A stretch of 64,000 nucleotides of DNA, taken from Paracoccus seriniphilus (GTDB lineage: Bacteria > Pseudomonadota > Alphaproteobacteria > Rhodobacterales > Rhodobacteraceae). Of the stretch, positions 19,001 to 25,743 are shown piece by piece (the stretch's first letter is position 1; each line of letters opens with the position of its first letter). The notes under the pieces are model-generated. The model worked only from the letters and a program-made list of their open reading frames with translations, had not been told where the DNA came from and did not search any database. The stretch is taken from the NCBI RefSeq assembly GCF_028553745.1, contig NZ_CP067129.1, forward strand, positions 1,656,501 to 1,720,500, in the 5' to 3' direction. A program made the position numbers and the translations under genes.

Positions 19001-19963
19001 CCCCCGCGCGAAGCGGATTTCTTTGGCCTTGGAGGGGATTCGCTGTCAGCGGTGCAGTTGCAACTGGAGCTGGAAAAGACCCTTGGACAGGACCTGTCGC
19101 TGGGGCAGATTTTCGAAACGCCCCGGATCCACGCCCTGGCGCGCGCACTTGAAGATCAGGATGCAGCGCAGGGTGGTCTTGGAGCGATTTTCCCGCTGGT
19201 TTCGGGCGACGCGAAACAGGCCCCGGTGGTCTTCCTGCATCCCGCAGGTGGGCTTGGCTGGGGCTATCGGACCTTGGCGCAGAAACTTTCAAGGGTCTTT
19301 CCCGGCCCGATGTTCGCCATCCAGTCACCCATGCTGACGGGTGCACCAATGCCCGAAACCCTTGCAGAACTGTGCCGCCATTACGCCGATCTGATCATGG
19401 CAGAGACGCCATGCCAAACCATCCATCTCATCGGCTGGTCACTCGGGGGGATTCTTGCCCAGGAAATCGCTGTCGAACTCTTGTCGCAGGGGCGGCGGCC
19501 CGGCGTCGTGGCACTGCTTGATGCCTATCCGGCCGAAGCCTGGCGCGCAGAGCCGCAACCGGACCCGGTGACGGCGCTGAGGGCGCTTCTGGCCATTGCG
19601 GGCCATGACCCGGACGCGCATCCCGAACTGGACACGCGCAGCAAGGTCGTCAGGTTCCTGAAAGACAATTCCCGGCTTCTTGGCGCCCTGCCCCGCGATG
19701 TTCTGGATGCCGTGGTGGAACTGGTCAGCGGAACAAATCTTCTGATGCGCAAACATACCCATCGAAGCTATGCCGGTCGCCTGACACATCTGCGCGCCGG
19801 GCATGACCATGCCGGACGGGGTTTCACCCCGACATTGTGGCAACCCCATTGCGCGGAACTGGCATCCTTCGATTTGCCCTGCCTGCACAAGGACATGGTT
19901 TCGCCCGCCCAGGCACCTGCAATCGCGGAAATATTGTCCGGGTCCGAATCTCAGACCACCTGA
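16079..19963 (+). CDS. EntF-like NRPS, C-A(Ser)-T-TE
   Basis: At 1294 residues it is almost the length of EntF. Domains in order: condensation (HHLAIDG at 143-149), adenylation (FTSGSTG about 602; YGPTEAAVD; LYATGDLARY; NGKLDRKALP), carrier (FFGLGGDSLSA, Ser about 988) and thioesterase (GWSLGG, Ser about 1120; LLDAYPAE Asp; CLHKDM His). The binding-pocket residues read D-V-W-H-F-S-L-V-D, the serine code of EntF. The TE catalytic set looks intact, so it should load L-Ser, couple an acyl or aryl donor, and oligomerise or release. No aryl-carrier or MbtH gene is in the window. It is last in the receptor operon, with GGAG before ATG 16079. Confidence 0.95.
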   Translation: MTELHPIQPAATTTSLCAAQEGLWFAQRLDPENPLFNTGQFIELDGPLDLDAFRRAHAAAMAEAEVLRLRIVMQDGEPQQRLDGHLPELEVVDLRNAADGFSRARAAMDRDSARPCDPTCDPLARFVLYRLSDTHHLWYERIHHLAIDGYGMVLVTNRVAALYGERLGRKPAPALAPYHDVIEADLAYRDSKEFIRDREAWLGRCRDLGTAASPNPRAAEVPSAHHFHRIQQDVPAPTVSLLMQRAQDLRLPWPDMLTLLSGAYLRRVSPDGDAIFGLPFMARFGTGAARVPCMWMNVLPHALGLDEDAPLDQALTAGAKQLAAERRIGRYRSEVLRRDLGRTRIEERLYGPLINVQPYDVAPVFDGLDSRLHILNAGPVDDLTVSYRGNGKSGLTLEIDANPALYPLEEVRAHLQRLLAFLSGALQADRLGDVPTLTGPEEGKLVHDLNATDHPVPQTTLSALIENRLLMHPRSEAVRADGASMSYGDLDRRSRALAEALVARGAGKDRIVAVALDRSLDLAVALVAVLRAGAAYVPLDPQQPPERLKALIEQTDAIALLAREDIDCAGAITPYDPDQWPRTPANTPLPRPAPDDLAYVLFTSGSTGAPKGVMIEHRAIVNRLLWMREHYDFSADDRILQKTPTTFDVSVWELFLPYLCGGTLVFADPDAHRDPAQIARLIRREGISVCHFVPSMLAAFLNHPDSEGIRMRQVFCSGEELTPKHRDRFHARIRAELHNLYGPTEAAVDVTFWAADRSDDSAPVPIGHPVWNTRCHILDGALRPVPQGVTGQLYLGGIQLARGYLGRDDLTAERFLPDPFRPGERLYATGDLARYRADGAITYLGRNDHQIKIRGMRVELGEIEHALRELPGIREALVIADDSTGAQQLIGHVLAGKEFDKIAALRRLERHLPAHMIPSDLIRLDSFPTTANGKLDRKALPRPARQDLQGTPAETEMEKQLAALYSDILQLDRIPPREADFFGLGGDSLSAVQLQLELEKTLGQDLSLGQIFETPRIHALARALEDQDAAQGGLGAIFPLVSGDAKQAPVVFLHPAGGLGWGYRTLAQKLSRVFPGPMFAIQSPMLTGAPMPETLAELCRHYADLIMAETPCQTIHLIGWSLGGILAQEIAVELLSQGRRPGVVALLDAYPAEAWRAEPQPDPVTALRALLAIAGHDPDAHPELDTRSKVVRFLKDNSRLLGALPRDVLDAVVELVSGTNLLMRKHTHRSYAGRLTHLRAGHDHAGRGFTPTLWQPHCAELASFDLPCLHKDMVSPAQAPAIAEILSGSESQTT

Positions 19964-19977
19964 GGCCCATCTTTACG

Positions 19978-20895
19978 TCATGATGGGCTTTCAGTGGCAG
20001 CGAAGATCAGGCTGGGCTCAAGCGATGTCGGCAGGCTGGCAATATGCACGGCACCGTCATAGATCTGCCAGCACAGATCCAGGTCGCGCCGGACCGAGAA
20101 GGCCTCGACCAGATCATAGAAGCTCTCGGGCGCATCGGTCGGCGGTGGTCCGGCGCTGAAACTGCGCTTTTCCCGATTGCCGCTTCCCAGGTAAAGGGCA
20201 TCCGGGGCAGCACGGCTATCCTGCATCAAGGCGTCGGCTTGTTCCTCACTGCGCCACAGTGACGGGCTTATGGCGGCATATCGGGCAAAGCTTCCGGGGG
20301 CGAGTCGCATCATCTGCAGGGCGAACAACCCGCCAAGGGAATGCCCCCACAGCGTCCGGCGCACTGCATTGATGGTCAGGCCCTGCTCTGCGGCATCACG
20401 CAAAGCTCCGGTCAGCAACGAAATGAATTGCGCCGCCCCGCCCGTCGGCCGCGCAGCCGCATCGGGGTCATCTGCGGGAAACGTCAGGTCGCGGGTGCGG
20501 GAATGCCGATCGAACTGTCCGGCGCTGTCATAGCCAATGCCAACCACGACAAGGCCCGGCACCTGCGCAAGCATGTCCCTGGTCAGGAAATCGAAGGCCG
20601 CATTCCCGTCAAGCATGTAAATGATCGGCCAGCCTTCCGCGGGCGCATGTCCCCTCGGGACGGCCCGGAACAGGCGGTAGGGGTTGTCGTCCTGCGCGGC
20701 AAGCGGATGATGGATTCCGGGCAGCAGAATCTGCTCAAGGGAATGGCTGTCACAATGCCCACGGAAAATCCGGTGTTCAGCGATCCGGCCCCCATGCGTG
20801 GGAAGTTCAACGTCACATGCCGGAATGATCCGCGGGAAATCAAGCCGCCGTGCAAGCGGACCCTGGCCGGGGCAAGTGATGCGGCGTTCGGACAT
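19978..20895 (-). CDS. siderophore esterase, Fes/IroE-like alpha/beta hydrolase
   Basis: This 305-residue alpha/beta hydrolase of the esterase D/Fes group has nucleophile motif GHSLGG (Ser about 186), VVGIGYDSAGQFD, a DGNAAFD stretch (IYMLDGNAAF) and a likely catalytic His in DGAVHIAS (about 284). Such enzymes cut the ester bonds of serine-trilactone siderophores to free iron. No signal peptide is visible, so it should act in the cytoplasm, like Fes. It faces the serine NRPS gene convergently and is divergent from the ABC importer. The linkage supports a serine-ester product. No strong Shine-Dalgarno sequence precedes ATG 20895. Confidence 0.87.
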   Translation of the reverse strand: MSERRITCPGQGPLARRLDFPRIIPACDVELPTHGGRIAEHRIFRGHCDSHSLEQILLPGIHHPLAAQDDNPYRLFRAVPRGHAPAEGWPIIYMLDGNAAFDFLTRDMLAQVPGLVVVGIGYDSAGQFDRHSRTRDLTFPADDPDAAARPTGGAAQFISLLTGALRDAAEQGLTINAVRRTLWGHSLGGLFALQMMRLAPGSFARYAAISPSLWRSEEQADALMQDSRAAPDALYLGSGNREKRSFSAGPPPTDAPESFYDLVEAFSVRRDLDLCWQIYDGAVHIASLPTSLEPSLIFAATESPS

Positions 20896-20907
20896 GTCGC
20901 GAATGAG

Positions 20908-20923
20908 TTGATCTTTTTTGTCG
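20908..20923. promoter_or_regulatory. iron-box-like element between the esterase and importer genes
   Basis: TTGATCTTTTTTGTCG has the form TGA-N9-TCG and is followed by GGTTTGATTT. It lies 13 bp before the esterase start and about 110 bp before the importer start, in their shared divergent promoter. The copy at 25606-25621 (CTGATAATTTTTGTCG then GATTAAATT) is strikingly similar. Binding by an iron regulator such as RirA or an IscR-like protein is inferred. Confidence 0.5.
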
Positions 20924-21030
20924 GGTTTGATTTATCTCCACCGTCCTAAGAGCATCTTTCAAGGGGTGCAAGGTTCGACAGATTCTCCGGCTTCGCAAGA
21001 TTGCTTGGCACCACCTGAAAAGAGACTGAC

Positions 21031-22215
21031 ATGATCCGCGAGTTCTCTCCGCTCTGCTTCAAGACCCTGGCTGCAGTAGCGATTGGCTGTGCGCTGCTTC
21101 TGGCGCCGACATTCCCTGCCAATGCCGGTTCATCACCGGCTGCCGCCAATGAAATGCAACCCGATGCAAAGCACGACATCGAGATTGTCGACATCACCGG
21201 GCGCAAGGTGACGCTGTCGCATCCGGCGTCGCGTGTGGTGCTGGGCGACGCCCGCCACATCATGGAACTTGCCATGCTGCTGGATGATCCCGTGGCCCAT
21301 ATTGCCGGATGGCGTCAGGACAAGTCGCTGGATCCGGCGCGATACAGACTGTTCGCCGAAAAATTCCCGGCGATTGACGACATTGCAACCGTCGGCGCGG
21401 GCAACCGTCAGCTTTCGGTCGAAAATGTCATCGCGCTGCAGCCTGATGTCGTCATCCTGTCCTTGCTGGACGCCGAGAACCCCGCCACCGAGGTGCAACT
21501 GCAACAGCTGTCCGAAGCAAGCATACCCGTGATTTTCGTCGATTTCTTCAGCCATCCGATCGAGAATACGGAACCCAGCATGGCCATCCTCGGCCAGTTG
21601 TTCGCGGCCGAGCAGAAAGCCACGGAACTCATCGAATTCTACAACGCCCATCTGGATGTCATCCGCGACCGTATCGCACAGGCCAACCCGGAACGCCCAA
21701 GGGTGTTCATCCAGGTGCATGCCACCCCGCAAAGATGTTGTGCCTCGGTTGGTTCCGGCGTGTTTCACGATTTCATCCAGGCGGCTGGCGGCTACAACCT
21801 GGGTCAGGACAACGTGCCGGGCATCATGGGCAATATCGGCCTTGAGAACCTGATCGCTCTGGACCCGGATTTCTTCCTTGCCACCGGCGGGGTCCATTTG
21901 CGCGACCGTGGCGGGCTGGTGATCGGTGCCGGGGTCTCGCAGGATGAAACCGATCGCAGCTTCGCGCAGCTTCTCTCGGCGCCGGGCATTGCCGAACTGC
22001 GGGCGGTCAAGAGCGGGCAGGTTCTTGGCATCTGGCATCTGTTCAACGACTCTCCGATGCATATCGCCCTGATCGAAGAGCTTGCGAAACGCTTTCACCC
22101 CAGGCTGTTCGCCGACCTTGATCCGGCGGCCACCCTGCACGACATGCAGGCACGATTTTCACCGATTGCAAGCGATGGCGTCTGGTGGTCCGATGCCCCG
22201 GCCAAGGTCGAATGA
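21031..22215 (+). CDS. ferric siderophore ABC transporter, substrate-binding protein
   Basis: This 394-residue periplasmic binding protein of the FepB/FecB/BtuF class has a signal peptide in residues 1 to about 32 (ending PANAG). Then come DITGRKVTLSHPASRVVLGDARHIMEL, NVIALQPDVVI, the long linker helix region around QLFAAEQKATELIEFYNAHLD, and GNIGLENLIALDPDFFLATGG. It delivers the siderophore complex to the permease. AAAGAGACTGAC precedes ATG 21031. The stop overlaps the permease ATG (ATGA), making an SBP-permease-ATPase operon. Confidence 0.93.
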   Translation: MIREFSPLCFKTLAAVAIGCALLLAPTFPANAGSSPAAANEMQPDAKHDIEIVDITGRKVTLSHPASRVVLGDARHIMELAMLLDDPVAHIAGWRQDKSLDPARYRLFAEKFPAIDDIATVGAGNRQLSVENVIALQPDVVILSLLDAENPATEVQLQQLSEASIPVIFVDFFSHPIENTEPSMAILGQLFAAEQKATELIEFYNAHLDVIRDRIAQANPERPRVFIQVHATPQRCCASVGSGVFHDFIQAAGGYNLGQDNVPGIMGNIGLENLIALDPDFFLATGGVHLRDRGGLVIGAGVSQDETDRSFAQLLSAPGIAELRAVKSGQVLGIWHLFNDSPMHIALIEELAKRFHPRLFADLDPAATLHDMQARFSPIASDGVWWSDAPAKVE

Positions 22216-23252
22216 TCATGTCAGACAGCATTGCTGCCCATCATGGCCAGCGGGCGGCCCGGCGCGTGCTTCTGGTCGTCGCGCTGACGGCGCTGGCCCT
22301 GTTCGGGCTTCTGGCCGATATCGCGTCGGGGCCTTCGGGCCTGAGCATTGGTGAAGTGCTTGACGTGCTGCGTGATGCCGAAGGGGTCAGTCGAAGCGCG
22401 CAGGTGATCGTCTGGAACGTGCGCCTGCCGGTTGCGGTCATGGCGTTATTGGTCGGGGCGGCGCTTTCCCTTGCGGGGACCGAGATGCAAACGGTTCTGG
22501 AAAACCCCCTGGCAGAACCCTTTACCCTGGGTGTGTCATCCGCAGCGGCATTGGGGGCAGGAGTGGCTATCGTTCTGGGGCTGAGCCTGCCGGGTCTGCC
22601 CGCCATCTGGTCTGTCACCGCCAATGCCTTCGTCTTTGCCATCCTGTCCCTGGTCATTCTGCAGTTCGCGGCGGGCAGCGGCCCGACCGTGGTCATCCTT
22701 TTCGGGATCGCATTGAACTTCACCTCCGGGGCGCTTCTGGCGCTGGTCCAGTTCATCGCCTCGGCGGACGCGCTGCAACAACTGGTGTTCTGGTCCATGG
22801 GCAGTCTGGCGAATGTCCGCTGGGAAGGGATCACCCTTGTCGCCGTGGTGCTGGCGCTGACCCTGCCGTTCTCACTGCGTGCCTCCTGGGCACTGACGGC
22901 GTTGCGCATGGGGGCCGAACAGGCGCAGGGCTTTGGCGTGAATGTTCCCGGTCTGCGTCGTTGGGCCTTGCTGCGGGTCAGCCTTCTTGCCGCCTCGGCG
23001 GTGTCGCTTGTGGGGGTGATCGGTTTTGTCGGCCTGGCCGGACCCCATATCGCCCGCATCATCGTGGGCGAGGATCACCGCTTCCTGCTGCCTGCCTCAC
23101 TGTTGACAGGGGCGGTGCTCATGTCCTTTGCCTCGATTCTTTCAAAGCTGTTGGTGCCCGGCGTTCTCTTGCCGATCGGGATGGTCACCTCTCTGGTCGG
23201 CCTGCCGGTGTTCATCCTGTTGATCCTGCGGCGCGGCGGGGACATGTCATGA
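22212..23252 (+). CDS. ferric siderophore ABC transporter, FecCD-family permease
   Basis: This 346-residue polytopic permease has about nine or ten hydrophobic segments, with family motifs VRLPVAVMALLVGAALSLAG, NPLAEPFTLGVSSAAALGA, MGSLANVRWEG, GVIGFVGLAGPHIARIIVGEDHR and LLPIGMVTSLVGLPVFILLI. Only one permease gene is present where enterobactin importers use FepD plus FepG, so a homodimer is expected. The ATG at 22212 overlaps the upstream stop by four bases; ATG 22218 is the alternative. It ends overlapping the ATPase start. Confidence 0.95.
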   Translation: MIMSDSIAAHHGQRAARRVLLVVALTALALFGLLADIASGPSGLSIGEVLDVLRDAEGVSRSAQVIVWNVRLPVAVMALLVGAALSLAGTEMQTVLENPLAEPFTLGVSSAAALGAGVAIVLGLSLPGLPAIWSVTANAFVFAILSLVILQFAAGSGPTVVILFGIALNFTSGALLALVQFIASADALQQLVFWSMGSLANVRWEGITLVAVVLALTLPFSLRASWALTALRMGAEQAQGFGVNVPGLRRWALLRVSLLAASAVSLVGVIGFVGLAGPHIARIIVGEDHRFLLPASLLTGAVLMSFASILSKLLVPGVLLPIGMVTSLVGLPVFILLILRRGGDMS

Positions 23253-24049
23253 CCCTCATGCTGTCCAACCTGTCACTGACCCGGGGCCGCAAGACCTTGC
23301 TGAGGGACACGACGTTTTCCCCTCTGTTGCCCGGAGAATTCACCGTTCTGGCCGGACCCAACGGCGCGGGGAAATCCAGCCTGCTGCGGGCGATTGCGCA
23401 GACACTTCCCTACCGTGGGATGATAGCCCATGAAGGCCGCGACCTGTCGCGGATGCGACGCCGCGAACGGGCTGCCCTGTTGGGATACATGCCGCAGAAC
23501 CTGCAAAGCCAGTCGGATCTCAGCGTTCTCGAGGGGTTGTTCGTGGCCATGAATGCCGGGGGGCGCAACGCGCTTGACCGCGCCGGACAACTGGCCCGTG
23601 CCGAGGCCCTGCTGAAGCGTTTCGACATCTCTCATCTCGCCGGGCGGCGATTGTCGGCCCTGTCCGGCGGACAACGCCAGACCGTCGGCCTCGCCCAGGC
23701 ACTGGCCCGCAACCCGGCGCTGATCCTGCTGGATGAACCGACAGCGGCGCTCGATCTGGCCATGCAGTTCCGAATACTTGGAGAGATTGCACAGATCGCG
23801 GCCGACGGACGGATCGTCATTGCCGTTCTGCATGATCTGACGCAGGCCGCGCGTTGGGCGGATCGGATCATCCTGATGCATGACGGGATCGTCAGGGCCG
23901 ATGGTCCCCCCGCCGAGGTTCTTACACCAGGGCTTCTCAAAGAGGTCTATCATGTCGATGCGCGTGTCGAGCGAGACAGCCGAAACCATCTGATCATCTC
24001 GGTTGACGGCACCTTCCCTGTATCTGCCTGCCAGGCACATCAAGCTTGA
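23249..24049 (+). CDS. ferric siderophore ABC transporter, ATP-binding protein
   Basis: This is a 266-residue FepC/FecE-type ATPase: Walker A GPNGAGKSS (about 36), Q-loop MPQNLQSQSD, signature LSGGQRQ, Walker B LILLDEPT, switch His LHDLTQAARWADRI. It powers uptake through the permease encoded just upstream, whose stop overlaps this ATG at 23249 (ATGA). An in-frame extension back to 22961 is only the shadow of the permease gene. A hairpin follows the gene. Confidence 0.95.
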   Translation: MTLMLSNLSLTRGRKTLLRDTTFSPLLPGEFTVLAGPNGAGKSSLLRAIAQTLPYRGMIAHEGRDLSRMRRRERAALLGYMPQNLQSQSDLSVLEGLFVAMNAGGRNALDRAGQLARAEALLKRFDISHLAGRRLSALSGGQRQTVGLAQALARNPALILLDEPTAALDLAMQFRILGEIAQIAADGRIVIAVLHDLTQAARWADRIILMHDGIVRADGPPAEVLTPGLLKEVYHVDARVERDSRNHLIISVDGTFPVSACQAHQA

Positions 24050-24068
24050 CAAGCGTCAGGATGTGAAA

Positions 24069-24091
24069 CGGGCCGCATTCGCTGCGGCCCG
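24069..24091. terminator. hairpin between the convergent importer and beta-propeller genes
   Basis: A perfect 9-bp GC-rich stem (24069-24077 with 24083-24091) surrounds the loop TTCGC in the 63-bp gap between convergent genes. No long T-run lies on either side, so it is a weak but plausible bidirectional terminator. Confidence 0.6.
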
Positions 24092-24112
24092 CCTCGTCAC
24101 CTCAGTCACGCA

Positions 24113-25492
24113 TCATTTGTGCTTGATGCGCCAGACCGTATTGCCGCCCTCGGCATCACCGCGGGCCTTGTTCACCATATAGACGGTGCCGTCATCGGCC
24201 TCTTCCACGAAATTCGGGAAAGGTCCGCCGGGCAGGCTGGCGACCAACTGGCCATCACCGCTGACCACGGCAAGGCTATCCGAGGTGCGATTGGCGACAT
24301 AGGCCAGATCCTGCCCCTCGACATAAACGACGTTCAGCGGCTGGACCCCAACCGGCACATCGCTTTTCACGCTGCCATCGGCGGCATCCAGGATCAGCAG
24401 ATCATCGGAATTCTGCGAGGCAACGAAGAGGGTTTTCCCATCTTCAGAAACATCCACGCCAGAGGGGCGGGACACGGATTCCAACGGGAAAATGGTCACT
24501 TCGCCGCTGGCGAGATCCACCTTGGCAAGCTCTGGCGTATTCAGAGAGACGGTGTAAAGTTGGCCATTGGCCCCATCCACCGCGACGCTCATTGTCGCGA
24601 ATTCACCGCCACGTTGTGCAGAGGGGATGGCGATTGTCTTCACCAGTTCAAGCGACGCGGCATCATAGACATTGATGCCCTCGGACATCACGCTGACATA
24701 GACGCGATCCGTGGCCGCATCATATACGGCATCGCGTGCATGAGGGGCAGTGTTGACATCGAACTGCTTGACCAGCGACAGATCGTCCTGAGCATAGACA
24801 GCGACGGAATTCTGCCGTGTGTTCGTGACCCAGACATTGCCATGGGTATCGTCAACACCAACTCCATAAACCGCAAATGGGGATGCCGGGCGTCCCCCTT
24901 CGGCGGGGGCCATGGCGGGCTCGCGCCTGGCAAGGACCTCCAGCGTTTCACCGTCAAGCTTGATCAGTTCGCTGGTCACCGGCTTGCCGCGCCCGCCTGC
25001 CGAAGAAGTGACGAAAATCGTGCCATTGGCGTCAGACACCCCGATCTGGTACAGCCCACCGCCCAGCTCGGCCTTGGTGATGTCAAACTTGTCTTCACCG
25101 GCATAATCGATCTTGGGCGAGACCTTCAGTTCCACGACACTGGCGCTGTCGGGGCCATCGGTCTTGACCACGATCGGGTGCAACCCCAGGGCGGCATCGG
25201 CCGGCACATCGAACTTGGCGCTCACTTCGCCCTTCTCGTTCACGGGCAGATCCTTGAAGAGCACCTCATCGCCGCGCTCGAATGTCACCGTCTGGCCCTG
25301 GGTGAAGCCCGTTCCGCGCAGTTCGGCGGTGCCGCCCGCATGGATCGGACCGCGATTCACGCCCGAGATCATGACCCGCGCCTCGAAAGCGGCAGGGGTA
25401 TCAAATGCACTTTGCGCCGCAGCGCCCTGAGAAAGGGCCATCAGGGCCAGTGCGGCGCAGGTATTGCGACCGACACGAATCGATTTCGACAT
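24113..25492 (-). CDS. exported YncE-like beta-propeller protein
   Basis: This 459-residue exported protein has a signal peptide (residues 1-26, ending GAAAQ), an Ig-like/IPT-type domain (about 35-130), then a seven-bladed NHL/YVTN propeller. Repeats are visible as VGVDDTHGNVWVTNTRQNSVAVY, VYDAATDRVYVSVMSEGINVYD, VDVSEDGKTLFVASQNSDDLLILDAADG and AYVANRTSDSLAVVSGDGQL. E. coli YncE, a related periplasmic propeller, is iron-regulated. AGAGGA precedes ATG 25492. An iron-box-like element lies about 115 bp upstream. Its molecular role is unknown; binding a siderophore or cell-surface ligand is only a guess. Confidence 0.88.
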   Translation of the reverse strand: MSKSIRVGRNTCAALALMALSQGAAAQSAFDTPAAFEARVMISGVNRGPIHAGGTAELRGTGFTQGQTVTFERGDEVLFKDLPVNEKGEVSAKFDVPADAALGLHPIVVKTDGPDSASVVELKVSPKIDYAGEDKFDITKAELGGGLYQIGVSDANGTIFVTSSAGGRGKPVTSELIKLDGETLEVLARREPAMAPAEGGRPASPFAVYGVGVDDTHGNVWVTNTRQNSVAVYAQDDLSLVKQFDVNTAPHARDAVYDAATDRVYVSVMSEGINVYDAASLELVKTIAIPSAQRGGEFATMSVAVDGANGQLYTVSLNTPELAKVDLASGEVTIFPLESVSRPSGVDVSEDGKTLFVASQNSDDLLILDAADGSVKSDVPVGVQPLNVVYVEGQDLAYVANRTSDSLAVVSGDGQLVASLPGGPFPNFVEEADDGTVYMVNKARGDAEGGNTVWRIKHK

Positions 25493-25605
25493 GAGAATTC
25501 CTCTTTTTCAGGTTGTGACTGCGCGGACAGGCTTGGCGTCCTTTTCAGGAAAGCCATTGGCTGGAAGCGTTATTTTCCGCGACACGATCACTGTCAAGAA
25601 ATAAT

Positions 25606-25621
25606 CTGATAATTTTTGTCG
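25606..25621. promoter_or_regulatory. iron-box-like element upstream of the beta-propeller gene
   Basis: CTGATAATTTTTGTCG has the form TGA-N9-TCG, shared with elements at 11476 and 20908. It sits in the 251-bp gap between the beta-propeller start and the end of the glycine NRPS gene, where the only promoter needed is that of the propeller. Confidence 0.5.
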
Positions 25622-25743
25622 GATTAAATTCACAAGTCAGGAACCGTCATCCGATTGGGGGCTGCCGTCGTGCCACGGCAGCCGATCCGACCATGCAAGA
25701 AGCGCAGCAAAAGCAGGATCGCCCCGAAATACCCGGCAGCCCG

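Noticed and set aside
24119..25609. About 496-codon plus-strand frame opposite the beta-propeller gene
   Set aside because: Its amino-acid content is atypical and motif-free; the opposite strand has a signal peptide and clear propeller repeats.
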